A stretch of DNA of 64,000 bases from JBIYSM02 sp044759095 (lineage in GTDB: Bacteria; Bacillota; Bacilli; Brevibacillales; Brevibacillaceae). Of this stretch, positions 34,481-42,877 are shown piece by piece. Both the position numbers and the translations under genes were made by a program. The notes beneath the pieces were generated by a model, which was not told the origin of the DNA, ran no database searches, and was given only the letters and a program-made list of their open reading frames with translations. Within the stretch, counting starts at the first letter, position 1; each line of letters starts with the position of its first letter. The stretch covers positions 49,799 to 113,798 of the forward strand of contig NZ_JBIYSM020000007.1 of assembly GCF_044759095.2 (NCBI RefSeq). Direction: 5' to 3'.

Positions 34481-34500
34481 ACAAGATTGATGATAAATCA

Positions 34501-35778
34501 TCACTCCACGAATTCAAACTCGAAATCGCCGATTCGGACGGTGTCTCCGTCCTTTGCACCACGCTTGCGCAGCGCTTCGTCGACACCCATGTTGCGCATC
34601 AAGCGGGCAAACCGCTGAATGGAATCGTAACTGTTTAAATTCGTCATGCGAACAAGCTTTTCAATTTTTTCACCGCTGACAACAAAGACATCGTCCTCTT
34701 TGGAAATCTCAAAGGGAATCGGCTCCGGCTCAGCGCGGAAGACGACGCGTTCTTCCACCTCGGCCACTTCCTCGACGGTCGGTTTTTCCGGGATGGTTTC
34801 CAGCAGATCGGCAACTGCGTACATAAGCTCCTGCACGCCCTGTTTCGTCGCTGCCGAAATTTCATACACCTTGATATCAGGCACTTTTTCCTTAAAGCGC
34901 TGCAGGTTTTCCCGGGCTTGCGGCAGATCCATCTTGTTGGCGGCTACGATCTGCGGGCGCTCTTCCAGCTTGATGTTGTACAGCTTCAATTCTTCGTTGA
35001 TCTGTCTAAAATCTTCATACGGATCCCGTCCGTCCACTGCCGCCATGTCGATCACGTGAATAATCAGGCGAGTACGTTCCACGTGGCGCAGGAACTGATG
35101 TCCCAAACCTACCCCTTCATGCGCTCCTTCAATAAGGCCAGGCAAGTCCGCCATGACAAAGCTGCGCTCGCCCAGATCCACCACGCCCAGATTTGGTGTC
35201 AGGGTCGTAAAGTGGTATTCCGCAATCTTTGGTTTGGCAGCCGTAACGCTTGCCAGCAATGTGGATTTGCCCACGCTCGGATAGCCAACCAATCCTACGT
35301 CAGCAATCAGTTTTAACTCCAGGGTAACGTTGCGCTCCTGTCCCGGCTCGCCGTTTTCCGCAATCTCCGGAGCCGGGTTTGCGGAAGTGGCAAAACGGAT
35401 GTTTCCTCGTCCCCCGCGTCCTCCCTTGGCAATCACAGCCCGCTGACCGTGCTCCACCAGGTCGGCAATGATTTCTCCGGTATCGGTATCGTAGACGGTT
35501 GTCCCCGGGGGAACGCGGACGATCAGATCTTCCGCACCGGCTCCATGCATGCTCTTGTTGCGTCCGTTTTCACCACGGGGAGCCTTGAAATGACGCTGAT
35601 AGCGGAAGTCGACAAGGGTACGCAATCCCTCATCCACGACGAACACAACGTCGCCGCCCCGTCCGCCGTCTCCCCCTGCCGGACCGCCCAGGGGGACGTA
35701 TTTCTCACGTCGGAACGAGACTGCGCCGTTACCGCCGTCACCGCCCTTGACATAAATTTTTACCTGATCGACAAACAT
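34501..35778 (-). CDS. obg: GTPase Obg
   Basis: An essential ribosome-associated GTPase involved in 50S assembly and, in Bacillus, in entry to sporulation and stress response. Its 425 residues are in order: a glycine-rich Obg fold (MFVDQVKIYVKGGDGGNG), a G domain with GYPSVGKSTLL (P-loop near residue 168), DLPGLIEGAHEG and NKMD, and a C-terminal OCT domain (from about residue 345). GAGGTG precedes the ATG. It follows spo0B by 4 bp, the classic Bacillus order. Confidence 0.97.
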   Translation of the reverse strand: MFVDQVKIYVKGGDGGNGAVSFRREKYVPLGGPAGGDGGRGGDVVFVVDEGLRTLVDFRYQRHFKAPRGENGRNKSMHGAGAEDLIVRVPPGTTVYDTDTGEIIADLVEHGQRAVIAKGGRGGRGNIRFATSANPAPEIAENGEPGQERNVTLELKLIADVGLVGYPSVGKSTLLASVTAAKPKIAEYHFTTLTPNLGVVDLGERSFVMADLPGLIEGAHEGVGLGHQFLRHVERTRLIIHVIDMAAVDGRDPYEDFRQINEELKLYNIKLEERPQIVAANKMDLPQARENLQRFKEKVPDIKVYEISAATKQGVQELMYAVADLLETIPEKPTVEEVAEVEERVVFRAEPEPIPFEISKEDDVFVVSGEKIEKLVRMTNLNSYDSIQRFARLMRNMGVDEALRKRGAKDGDTVRIGDFEFEFVE

Positions 35779-35782
35779 GGTG

Positions 35783-36397
35783 TCACCTCTTTCTTTCCAC
35801 CACTGGAACCACTACTTCCAGTACCCATTCCTCGTTCGTATGTATCCATTCGGCGACGTCCATCGCATGCTGCTTGCTGCTATGTACCAGTTTTTCCACT
35901 TCTTCCAAACCGGATGCACGCAGTCCTCCCGCAAGGTCAAATCGGAAGTGAATGCCCCGTTCATCGGCGAACAAAGAAACAAGCATGCTGGCCGGCTCAT
36001 ACTCATGCCTGTTCACATGCTCTTTTACTGACAGAATCAGGTCGGTCACAAACCGGAACAGCTCCGTTTCCGTAACCGCCGCTTCCGTGAGGTCCACCTG
36101 GTTGCCAATCTCGACCTCCAGCAGCAGATCCGTGTGCAGGGCGTTGAAAGTCAGGAAGAATACGGACAAGAGCGAGCTGTTGATACGGGCAATCATGCTT
36201 TCCTGATACGTCAACTCGGTTACACGCTGGAGATATTCTACTCCTTGTTCAGGGCGTCCCAGTCTCAGGTAGCCAAGCAACACTTGAAAATGATTCAACC
36301 AGTCGTGACGCTGCTGGTTAAGCACTTTCAGCAACTGGTCTGTTTGCTGTTTAAACAGCTTTTGCTCGTCGCGCATCTTCCCCCACCCATGCATCAT
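35783..36397 (-). CDS. spo0B: Sporulation phosphotransferase Spo0B
   Basis: Spo0B passes phosphate from Spo0F to Spo0A. The 204-residue protein has the helical-hairpin histidine region LNQQRHDWLNHFQVLLGYLRLG with the phospho-acceptor His at about residue 31, and a degenerate ATPase-like C-terminal domain without nucleotide motifs, as in the family. Start choice is uncertain: 36397 or the ATG at 36376 (after GGTGGGGG). Gene order rplU-prp-rpmA-spo0B-obg matches B. subtilis and supports the call. Confidence 0.9.
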   Translation of the reverse strand: MMHGWGKMRDEQKLFKQQTDQLLKVLNQQRHDWLNHFQVLLGYLRLGRPEQGVEYLQRVTELTYQESMIARINSSLLSVFFLTFNALHTDLLLEVEIGNQVDLTEAAVTETELFRFVTDLILSVKEHVNRHEYEPASMLVSLFADERGIHFRFDLAGGLRASGLEEVEKLVHSSKQHAMDVAEWIHTNEEWVLEVVVPVVERKR

Positions 36398-36448
36398 AAT
36401 CTTTCCGAGGATGTAGTTGACCTCAGATTTTTTTCTACCGTAACTTTC

Positions 36449-36454
36449 ATTGTA
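36449..36454 (-). promoter_or_regulatory. Possible extended -10 promoter of spo0B-obg
   Basis: TACAAT preceded by TGTGG (extended -10 type) between the rpmA terminator and spo0B. No good -35 is seen. Confidence 0.4.
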
Positions 36455-36480
36455 CCACAGCTGTGTAAATCACATAAAGA

Positions 36481-36510
36481 AAACCCAGCGGTTAGGCTGG
36501 GTTTTTTTTT
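36481..36510. terminator. Terminator after rpmA
   Basis: Stem AACCCAGC/GCTGGGTT with a long T-run on the plus strand and TTCTTT on the minus strand. Its left flank (AAGAAAACCCAGC) matches the start of family B repeats. Confidence 0.7.
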
Positions 36511-36517
36511 CAGGCAT

Positions 36518-36820
36518 TTACGCTTGTGTTGCAACCGGTTCGATTACAACTTGCTTGCGATCGCGGCCCAGGCGCTTGAAGCGAACAATACCGTCTGCAG
36601 TTGCAAACAGTGTATCGTCGCCGCCGATGCCTACGTTCGCACCAGGGTAAATCTTTGTACCGCGTTGACGTACAAGGATATTACCGGCTTTTACGAATTG
36701 ACCGTCGCCGCGCTTGGTTCCCAGGCGTTTCGCGATGGAGTCGCGGCCGTTCTTCGTGGAACCTACCCCTTTTTTGGAGGCGAAGAATTGCAGGTCCATA
36801 GTAAACAGCATTTTCATCAT
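36518..36820 (-). CDS. rpmA: 50S ribosomal protein L27 with cleavable N-terminal extension
   Basis: A 100-residue precursor. The N-terminal MDLQFF/ASKKGVGS is the Firmicutes-type extension that must be removed by the protease Prp so that the mature Ala-Ser-Lys-Lys N-terminus can reach the peptidyl-transferase centre. The rest is typical L27 (QRGTKIYPGANVGIGGDDTLFA). The ATG overlaps the prp stop (ATGA), with AAGGAGGTG upstream; the following ATG is equally possible. Confidence 0.97.
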   Translation of the reverse strand: MMKMLFTMDLQFFASKKGVGSTKNGRDSIAKRLGTKRGDGQFVKAGNILVRQRGTKIYPGANVGIGGDDTLFATADGIVRFKRLGRDRKQVVIEPVATQA

Positions 36821-37170
36821 GAGGCACCTCCTTGCCATTTTGCATCTTTTACTGTAACATACTCGCCGTACTGTTCGGCTACAGCCAGCAGGGCAATGAC
36901 CATGCTCTCTGCCAACAGCTGTTGCTTCTCATGGAGCTTGGCGTCCTCAAGCGGACGTACACTCCAGCGGAGAAACCCGCCGCCCCGCTCTGCCTGCTGA
37001 ACATCGGGCGTAACACCGAGAAGAAGATGAACCGAATTCAGGGTGCCCAGACTAATCCCGGATACCGCCGAGCAAACAATATCCGAACCGGGCTCGGCCG
37101 CATAAGCGTGTCCCGAAATGGTCACTTCTTTTATACCGTTTTGCGTGCGTTCAACGACCACTTCAATCAT
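36817..37170 (-). CDS. prp: Ribosomal-processing cysteine protease Prp
   Basis: A 117-residue cysteine protease (YsxB family) that cleaves the L27 N-terminal extension. The catalytic pair is visible: His in SGHAYAAEPGSD (residue 21) and Cys in DIVCSAVSG (residue 33). It lies between the genes for L21 and L27, its substrate, and overlaps rpmA by 4 bp. Confidence 0.96.
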   Translation of the reverse strand: MIEVVVERTQNGIKEVTISGHAYAAEPGSDIVCSAVSGISLGTLNSVHLLLGVTPDVQQAERGGGFLRWSVRPLEDAKLHEKQQLLAESMVIALLAVAEQYGEYVTVKDAKWQGGAS

Positions 37171-37182
37171 CGCTTCACCAAA

Positions 37183-37494
37183 TTAGGCGTTGATTTTTTC
37201 AATCACAACTTTGGTGAATGGTTGACGATGACCTTGCTTGCGACGGTAGTTTTTCTTGGCTTTGTATTTGTACACGATAATTTTTTGACCTTTACCGTGT
37301 TTTTCTACTTTACCCGTTACCGTTGCACCAGCTACAGTAGGAGCTCCTGCTGTAACCTTGCCGTCTTTGTTTACAAAGAGAACCTTGTCGAACGTAACCG
37401 TGTCACCTTCGCCAGCAGGCAATTTCTCGATGAAGATAACAGCGCCTTCTTCTACTTTGTATTGTTTTCCACCGGTTTCGATAATAGCGTACAT
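37183..37494 (-). CDS. rplU: 50S ribosomal protein L21
   Basis: A 103-residue L21 starting MYAIIETGGKQYKVEEG and ending RKQGHRQPFTKVVIEKINA. The ATG at 37494 has AGGAGGTG 7 nt upstream; an in-frame GTG at 37503 lies inside that site and is rejected. First gene of rplU-prp-rpmA, preceded by an L21-type leader. Confidence 0.98.
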   Translation of the reverse strand: MYAIIETGGKQYKVEEGAVIFIEKLPAGEGDTVTFDKVLFVNKDGKVTAGAPTVAGATVTGKVEKHGKGQKIIVYKYKAKKNYRRKQGHRQPFTKVVIEKINA

Positions 37495-37503
37495 TGTGTG
37501 CAC

Positions 37504-37608
37504 CTCCTATACTCAGACTCGCCTGTACAGGTGCGGTATCTTGCAACACCGGCTTGGGAACCTGATTCGTGCGGTTACAGTATGCATCGAGGCATAGCTG
37601 CATGACAA
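37504..37608 (-). ncRNA. Probable ribosomal protein L21 leader (autoregulatory 5' UTR)
   Basis: The roughly 110-nt leader before rplU contains the stretch GGTGTTGCAAGATACCGCAC followed by CTGTACAGGCGAGTCTGA, which I recognise as similar to the Firmicutes L21 leader motif. That motif is thought to bind L21 for feedback control. The assignment is from memory of the motif and its position; a covariance search would settle it. Confidence 0.65.
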
Positions 37609-37613
37609 ACAAT

Positions 37614-37643
37614 AGATTACCATAAAGAAACAGGCCTAGTCAA
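37614..37643 (-). promoter_or_regulatory. Candidate promoter of rplU-prp-rpmA
   Basis: TTGACT (37643-37638) overlaps the stop codon of the RNase G gene, and TAATCT with an upstream TGG (extended -10) follows after 18 nt. Confidence 0.5.
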
Positions 37644-39132
37644 GTGATTTATTGGCAATCAAGGGGGAGCGGCGCAGCGCTTCCCGGGCGTCGCCGACGT
37701 AGAGAATGCGGTACTCCTCAAGATGCAGCTGCTCCTGCATCAGCAGGTGAATCCGTACCCCCAGTCCGCTCTCGATGCGCTCTCGCTCTGTGGCAAGGCG
37801 TTCCATCAGCCGGGGCGGCACTTCGGCCACGATCGCCTCCGCACCACTCGATTTGGCCAAGGAAGCGACCTCCTGCTCAAAACGAAGCGCCAGCTCCCCG
37901 ACGGTGATCACCCTTCCCCGGCCCGCGCAGGTCGGACATGCCTCCGTCAGCCGCTCGGCGAGATTTTGCCGCACTTTTTTTCGCGTCATCTCCACCAGTC
38001 CGAGATGCGTCATGCCAAGCACGTGAGTGGGAGTCCGATCTTTGGCCGTCTCTGTGCGCAACCGCTCCAGCACTCGCTCCTGATTGGCGCGGGCTTTCAT
38101 ATCGATAAAATCGATGATCACGATCCCGCCAATGTCTCGAAGCCGCAGCTGACGGGCAATCTCCTCCGATGCCTCCAGATTGGTCTGGGTAACGGTCTCC
38201 TCCAGTTGGGCAGCACCTTTCCCGGTAAACTTTCCGGTGTTCACGTCGATTACCGTCATCGCGTCCGTATGGTCGATCAACAGGTACCCGCCGCTTTTGA
38301 GCGGAACCCGGCGCTTAAGCGCCTTATCGATCTCGGCATCCACACCGTACTGGTCAAAGAGGGGCCGCTTGCCTTGGTAATAGGTGAGGCGGTCCATAAA
38401 GTCAGGGTAGAGGGCGCGGACGAGTGCCTTCACCCTCTGAAAAGCAGGCTGGTGGTCCACCGTCAGCTCATCCACCTCGTCGGACAATCGTTCCCGAACC
38501 GTGCGTGCGATCAGATCGTCATCCCGGTAGATCAGACAGGGAGTCTTTTGCCGTTTCCCTTGTTCAACGGCTTCCCGCCATCGTTCACGCAGATACGAAA
38601 GCTCCCCCTCCAGCTGGTGTTCGCTCGTCCCAGCAGCCTGCGTACGGATGATTACCCCTTCCCCTTCTTTCAACAGTCGGGCTGCCAACTGCTTCAGGCG
38701 TGTTCTCTCCCGGTCGTCCTCCATTTTTCGTGAAACGGAAATCTGCGACTCCTGTGGCAGGTAAACCAGGCATCGCCCCGGCAAACCCACCTGGGTAGTG
38801 ACACGCGGCGCTTTTGTCCCTGTCGCTTCCTTGATTACCTGGAAATACCGCTCCTCGCCGCTTCGAACCAGTTCCCGAATGTTTGGCTTGATGCCGTGCT
38901 GCCTGTTTGAAGAAAGCGCGTCGTCCACGTACAAATAGGCGTTTTTGCTGAGTCCGATGTCAACAAAAGCCGCCTGCATGCTGGCCAGAACATCCACAAC
39001 CCGGCCGCGGTACACATTGCCGACCTGATGTTCCGTTTCTTCAGATTCATTGTACAGTTCCGTCACCCGGCCGTTTTCCCACATGACCACGCGCGTTCGA
39101 TCGCCTGTGACGCTGATCAGCAGTTTCTTCAA
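37636..39132 (-). CDS. rng: Ribonuclease G/E family endoribonuclease
   Basis: A 498-residue RNase E/G-family nuclease that cuts single-stranded, A/U-rich RNA in mRNA decay and rRNA maturation. It has an N-terminal S1 domain (GNVYRGRVVDVLASMQAAFVDIG), a 5' sensor region, catalytic Asp residues in MTVIDVNTGKF and GGIVIIDFIDM, and the zinc-link CPTCAGRG. The TTG at 39132 has AAGGAGGAAAAG just upstream. It lies upstream of rplU, as in several Bacillales. Confidence 0.95.
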   Translation of the reverse strand: MKKLLISVTGDRTRVVMWENGRVTELYNESEETEHQVGNVYRGRVVDVLASMQAAFVDIGLSKNAYLYVDDALSSNRQHGIKPNIRELVRSGEERYFQVIKEATGTKAPRVTTQVGLPGRCLVYLPQESQISVSRKMEDDRERTRLKQLAARLLKEGEGVIIRTQAAGTSEHQLEGELSYLRERWREAVEQGKRQKTPCLIYRDDDLIARTVRERLSDEVDELTVDHQPAFQRVKALVRALYPDFMDRLTYYQGKRPLFDQYGVDAEIDKALKRRVPLKSGGYLLIDHTDAMTVIDVNTGKFTGKGAAQLEETVTQTNLEASEEIARQLRLRDIGGIVIIDFIDMKARANQERVLERLRTETAKDRTPTHVLGMTHLGLVEMTRKKVRQNLAERLTEACPTCAGRGRVITVGELALRFEQEVASLAKSSGAEAIVAEVPPRLMERLATERERIESGLGVRIHLLMQEQLHLEEYRILYVGDAREALRRSPLIANKSLD

Positions 39133-39199
39133 TGCCTTTTCCTCCTTGTGCCTGATCCGAGACCGCAAATACTGTTGGGTATCGTATCACAGCAGGCAC

Positions 39200-39233
39200 A
39201 AAAAGAAAAGCGTTCCCAAACGCCGGAACGCTT
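39200..39233 (-). terminator. Terminator of spoIVFA-spoIVFB
   Basis: Minus-strand stem AAGCGTTCC/GGAACGCTT followed by TTCTTTTTG just after the spoIVFB stop. Confidence 0.82.
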
Positions 39234-39243
39234 AACCGTTGAG

Positions 39244-40080
39244 TCACACCAACTGACTAACCGAGACATTGTGCTTGTGCTCAACCAGTAGAGCGTGCAG
39301 GAGCTGCTCCTCCGACAACAGCCCGACGTCTTTAATGTAAAAGAGATGAGTGCAGCCGCGGCGCAGCTGTTGGCTTGCCTCCATCGCCGTCAAATGTGGG
39401 GCTAGCCAAACCGGACGCAGATTGGCCTGTTCCGTCTGGCGGATGTACTTGTTCATGAGAAAACGGAGAAATTGATAGGGGAAACGAAGAAAAGCCTGTA
39501 TATTGGCAACCAGCAGGTACAAGGCAATCAAAAATTCATTGGGGTTTAGCGAAAAACTGCTCAGACCCAGCATCAGGGAAGCAAACAGAGAGCTTGCTCC
39601 AAGGGAAAAAAGAGCGGCCTGTCGATACGGCAGCCGATAGCAGAGCAGCGCCTGCACAATTCTCCCCCCATCCAGCGGCCATATGGGCAGCAGGTTAAAA
39701 CCGGCGATCATCGCGTTGCTGGTGACAAAAAAATGAGTCCACTCTTCCGACCATATCTGAGTCCACCAAAACAAGAGCGAAACGGCCATCATGGCGATAT
39801 TCATAAAGGGGCCGGCCAGGGCAACGACGATCTCATCCAGCGGGTCGGCCGCAGCGGCATCCTCCATCGTTGCCACGCCGCCGAACGGCAGCAGCTGAAT
39901 CTCAGTCACGGTCCAGCCAAGTTCCCGCGCAACGGCAACGTGCCCCATTTCATGGATGATGACGATCGTAAACAAGGTGAGGATCTCGAGAAACTGACCG
40001 GTCATCAAGGAGACACCGATTACCGCCCAGAAGAGCAGGTGAACGCGTAAACGGATCCCCCGGAAACGCAGCTCAGTCAA
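39244..40080 (-). CDS. spoIVFB: Stage IV sporulation intramembrane metalloprotease SpoIVFB
   Basis: A site-2-protease-type enzyme that cleaves pro-sigma-K in the outer forespore membrane. The 278-residue protein has the zinc motif HEMGH (near residue 44), the third ligand in NLLPIWPLDGG (near residue 137), about six membrane segments, and a C-terminal CBS-like domain. It starts with TTG at 40080, overlapping the spoIVFA stop by 8 nt with a weak GGAAGTG site, so it is probably translationally coupled. Confidence 0.94.
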   Translation of the reverse strand: MTELRFRGIRLRVHLLFWAVIGVSLMTGQFLEILTLFTIVIIHEMGHVAVARELGWTVTEIQLLPFGGVATMEDAAAADPLDEIVVALAGPFMNIAMMAVSLLFWWTQIWSEEWTHFFVTSNAMIAGFNLLPIWPLDGGRIVQALLCYRLPYRQAALFSLGASSLFASLMLGLSSFSLNPNEFLIALYLLVANIQAFLRFPYQFLRFLMNKYIRQTEQANLRPVWLAPHLTAMEASQQLRRGCTHLFYIKDVGLLSEEQLLHALLVEHKHNVSVSQLV

Positions 40081-40849
40081 GTGATATCACTTCCAGCGGA
40101 TTGATGAACTGCTCGTTTTGCCTCACCCCCAGGTGAAGGTAGCGTGACGTGTCGTTTACCTTTCGGGCGACGCCCACCACCTGCCCCGGCTGCAGCCAGT
40201 CGTTGAGAGCAACCTGTATTTGCTCCAGATTGCCGTACCAAATCTCACGTCCCTTGGTCAAACGAACGATCACGGTACTGCCGTATCCCGGCTTCTCACC
40301 AATATACGTCACCCATCCGGTTTCCCCAACCGTGGCCTTCCCGTCAATGCCGGTATTGACTACAATTTTGGCGTTGGTCGGTTCAAACGGCTTCACCATC
40401 TTCCACGCCATTTTCCAACCGGTGGTCCCCTCGGCAGTGCTTGCCGGAACGGATTTATTCGTGGTAGAGAGCGCCGGCAGCACAGCGGGAAGTTCGCCAA
40501 ACCGCGATTCGTACCAGGCAGCCGCACCTTCGAAGTTGAAGTCCCGCGTCATCACCTCGCGCGCTGACTCCTTCCACCCCGTCGGAACGAAGGAGGAATG
40601 AAACAACAGGTAGGCCACGCCGATGAGCAACACGGAGACAAATAATTGAATCCCCAGTTTCTCCTGCAAAGGCAAATGGGGAAACGGTGCGTCGTCCCGT
40701 TGCGAGGAAAACGGAAATGCCCCCGTTTGGAGATCCAGAGAATCCTTCCAATCGTCCACAAACGGAGAGTAGCCGTCCCTTGTCTGCGTGCGCAGCCGAT
40801 CCATCCGCTCCCGTCTTCTCTCTTTCACGCGCTCCACTTCATCGAACAT
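40073..40849 (-). CDS. spoIVFA: Stage IV sporulation protein SpoIVFA
   Basis: SpoIVFA anchors and inhibits SpoIVFB until SpoIVB cleaves it. The 258-residue protein has a charged N-terminal cytoplasmic part, one membrane segment (about residues 85-105), and a C-terminal LytM/M23-like domain (GWVTYIGEKPGYGSTVIVRL, YGNLEQIQVALNDWLQPGQVVG) lacking the full zinc-ligand set, as in the family. The ATG at 40849 has GGAGGG 9 nt upstream. A fused C/B repeat lies about 70 bp upstream in its 5' region. Confidence 0.9.
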   Translation of the reverse strand: MFDEVERVKERRRERMDRLRTQTRDGYSPFVDDWKDSLDLQTGAFPFSSQRDDAPFPHLPLQEKLGIQLFVSVLLIGVAYLLFHSSFVPTGWKESAREVMTRDFNFEGAAAWYESRFGELPAVLPALSTTNKSVPASTAEGTTGWKMAWKMVKPFEPTNAKIVVNTGIDGKATVGETGWVTYIGEKPGYGSTVIVRLTKGREIWYGNLEQIQVALNDWLQPGQVVGVARKVNDTSRYLHLGVRQNEQFINPLEVISLD

Positions 40850-40920
40850 GATCAAATCCCTCCGGGCCAAGCTTTTCTACCATCTTATGACTTGTCTACC
40901 GGCAATATGACGAGCCCTTT

Positions 40921-40986
40921 GGGGCTTCATCGTGGCGACACTACGTCGAGTTGCATCTTGCGAAGCCACACCCAGGTCCCCGCAGG
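40921..40986. repeat. Dispersed repeat family C, single unit upstream of spoIVFA
   Basis: Nearly identical to one unit of the minC-minD array, with one net base deletion (GCATCTTGCG for GCACCTTTGCG). That deletion would break any reading frame, arguing that the element is not conserved as a coding sequence. It directly abuts a partial family B element. Confidence 0.85.
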
Positions 40987-40994
40987 AGAGCTTT

Positions 40995-41106
40995 TCACCC
41001 ACTCCAAACAGGTGGGGTCCCTTGCTTCGCCGGGCGGGGCCCCGAACACTTTTCTAGCGGCTGTATGGGATGTCCAAATTTATAAATTCTTATACACCCA
41101 AAAAAA
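40995..41106. repeat. Dispersed repeat family B, copy 4 (5' part replaced)
   Basis: The right part (TCGCCGGGCGGGGCCCCGAA onward) matches copies 1-3, but the left arm is missing and replaced by a shorter CCCAC/GTGGG hairpin next to the C unit. It abuts the csp terminator. Confidence 0.8.
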
Positions 41107-41133
41107 GCAGTCCCCCCTGGTAGAGAGACTGCC
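41099..41133 (-). terminator. Terminator of the cold-shock gene
   Basis: Minus-strand stem GGCAGTC/GACTGC followed by T7, about 20 nt after the stop codon. Confidence 0.85.
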
Positions 41134-41153
41134 TTCTTATTTGTCAGCTGGAA

Positions 41154-41354
41154 TTACAGTTTTACAACGTTCGCAGCTTGCGGTCCGCGGCTGCCTTGAA
41201 CGATTTCAAACTCAACCTTTTGACCTTCTTCAAGAGTTTTGAAACCGTCTGTTTGGATAGCGCTGTAGTGTACGAATACATCGTCTCCGCCTTCGACTTG
41301 GATGAAGCCGTAGCCTTTTTCTGCGTTAAACCATTTTACAGTACCTTGTTGCAT
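41154..41354 (-). CDS. Cold-shock protein (Csp family)
   Basis: A 66-residue OB-fold RNA chaperone with MQQGTVKWFNAEKGYGFI (RNP1 KGYGFI) and DVFVHYSAI (RNP2), ending GPQAANVVKL. AGGAGG lies 9 nt upstream of the ATG at 41354; the frame is open further upstream but without a site. The mRNA has a long leader of about 195 nt containing a terminator-like hairpin, consistent with leader-based control as in other csp genes. Confidence 0.97.
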   Translation of the reverse strand: MQQGTVKWFNAEKGYGFIQVEGGDDVFVHYSAIQTDGFKTLEEGQKVEFEIVQGSRGPQAANVVKL

Positions 41355-41440
41355 GAAGAAAAACCTCCTAAACATTGCCTCGTGCAAGGCGATAAAGTGT
41401 GGCGTTAACCCGTTTTTACAAGAAGCTGTTTGCGAATTGC

Positions 41441-41500
41441 AAAAAAGCCGTACCAAAGCGAGATTTGATCACATGGTGACGCATCTCATCAAAGGTACGA
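41441..41500 (-). promoter_or_regulatory. Terminator-like hairpin in the csp leader
   Basis: Minus-strand CGTACC (41499-41494) pairs with GGTACG (41454-41449), enclosing a second possible stem GAGAT/ATCTC, and is followed by GCTTTTTT. It lies between the csp promoter and the start codon and could be an attenuator or thermosensing structure. Confidence 0.55.
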
Positions 41501-41557
41501 CTTATCATCCAATCCATCAAATCACTATGGGCAAGTAAAAATGGTTAACTTAGGTTG

Positions 41558-41586
41558 AGTGTATCATACTTTCACCAGTTTGTCAC
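41558..41586 (-). promoter_or_regulatory. Candidate sigma-A promoter of csp
   Basis: GTGACA (41586-41581) and TACACT (41563-41558) with a 17-nt spacer. Confidence 0.6.
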
Positions 41587-41617
41587 GCACTTCGCCAACC
41601 TGTCATGAAATTTCTTT

Positions 41618-42748
41618 TTAATCAAAACGGAGCTTGTCTTTGCGCATGCCGATGTTCAGCACGACACCGATGATCAGGAAGTTGGTTAACAGCGAGCTTC
41701 CGCCGTAGCTAATGAAGGGAAGCGGGATCCCGGTGATGGGCATGAGTTGAATCGTCATCCCGATGTTCTCAAACACCTGGAAGGTGAGCATCCCCACTAC
41801 ACCTGCCACGACATAGGAGCCAAACGGGTCTTTTGCTTCCATCGCAATCCGGATCATCCGGTAAATCAGGAAAAAGAAAAGAATCATCAGCAATCCTGCA
41901 CCAACAAAGCCCATCTTTTCTGCGATAACCGTAAAAATGAAATCACTTTCTCCGACGGGGACCCAGCCGAAGCTGGCCTGCGTTGGCGTGTTGACCCCTT
42001 TTCCGAACAACTGTCCGGAGCCGATGGCAATCAGTGACTGTTTCAACTGAAACCCTCGGCCCATCGCTTCGAGATCAGGATTGAGCCAGTAGACGATCCG
42101 ATCCCACTGGTACGGCTTGATAATCTTGAAGAAAATCTGCTGCTGGTAATGGTAAAGGAATGTCATGACTCCAAAGAACCCGCCTACGAGAGAACCGAGA
42201 ATCAGCACGTGCTTCAGCCGAATCCCCCCGACGATGAGCATCGTAGCAAGCATGCCGGTGTATACGAGTGAAGTCCCCAGGTCAGGCTGAATCAAGATCA
42301 GCAGCAGGGGAACGGCGACCAGAAGACACACGGGAATCAACTGATAAAAGTGATAGAATCGATCCGGGTCGTCCGCTCGCTTCGCCAATACCCGGGCCAC
42401 AGTCAGTATTGTAAACAGCTTCATTGGTTCAGACGGCTGGAACAATACGGGTCCCAAGTCGAACCAGCTGTGCGCGTTGTTTATCGCCGGCGTCTTCAAT
42501 ACGGCCAGCAGCAAAACGATTCCGATTCCATAGAGGACATATGCGGCCGCACTGTACAGCCGGTAGTCGAACAGCAGGGTGACAAACAGTACCACAAATC
42601 CGAAGATGTACCAAATCACCTGACGGCTGGCTGTTTCCGGTCCCGCCGCCGAACCGGAGATACCGATGTAGCTGAACATGCCCAATCCAAGGAGGATAAG
42701 TAAAATCGACCAATCTATCGTTTTTAGGTGTCGTTTTTCCAGATCCAT
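41618..42748 (-). CDS. rodA: RodA/FtsW-family SEDS glycosyltransferase (RodA type)
   Basis: A 376-residue SEDS protein with about ten membrane segments; members polymerise glycan strands with a class B PBP. Family motifs are visible: FDLGPVLFQPSEPMKLFTIL, the GESDFIFTVIAEKMGFVGA loop (with the catalytic Asp region), and the C-terminal GIPLPFISYGGSSLLTNF. It follows minD, and its probable PBP2 partner is encoded at 44719. The ATG at 42748 has GGGAGGAG 6 nt upstream, supplied at the edge of a family C repeat. Confidence 0.93.
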   Translation of the reverse strand: MDLEKRHLKTIDWSILLILLGLGMFSYIGISGSAAGPETASRQVIWYIFGFVVLFVTLLFDYRLYSAAAYVLYGIGIVLLLAVLKTPAINNAHSWFDLGPVLFQPSEPMKLFTILTVARVLAKRADDPDRFYHFYQLIPVCLLVAVPLLLILIQPDLGTSLVYTGMLATMLIVGGIRLKHVLILGSLVGGFFGVMTFLYHYQQQIFFKIIKPYQWDRIVYWLNPDLEAMGRGFQLKQSLIAIGSGQLFGKGVNTPTQASFGWVPVGESDFIFTVIAEKMGFVGAGLLMILFFFLIYRMIRIAMEAKDPFGSYVVAGVVGMLTFQVFENIGMTIQLMPITGIPLPFISYGGSSLLTNFLIIGVVLNIGMRKDKLRFD

Positions 42749-42759
42749 CGTTTCTCCTC

Positions 42760-42825
42760 CCATCTTACTGGCAATTCTACGTCGAATCTGCTCCCCTGCG
42801 CAGCCACATCCAGGTGCCCAAGGGG
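42760..42825. repeat. Dispersed repeat family C, diverged unit before rodA
   Basis: Aligns over its full length with the minC-minD units (shared CTACGTCGA, GCAGCCACA, CCAGGTGCCC-type blocks) but with many substitutions. Its end lies 11 bp from the rodA start and runs into the ribosome-binding site. Confidence 0.72.
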
Positions 42826-42839
42826 TACTTGCTTCCCTG

Positions 42840-42867
42840 AAAAAAGAACAGGAATCATCCTGTCCTT
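42840..42867 (-). terminator. Terminator of minD
   Basis: Minus-strand stem GGACAGGA/TCCTGTTC followed by T6. Confidence 0.85.
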
Positions 42868-42877
42868 TGCAGTCAAC

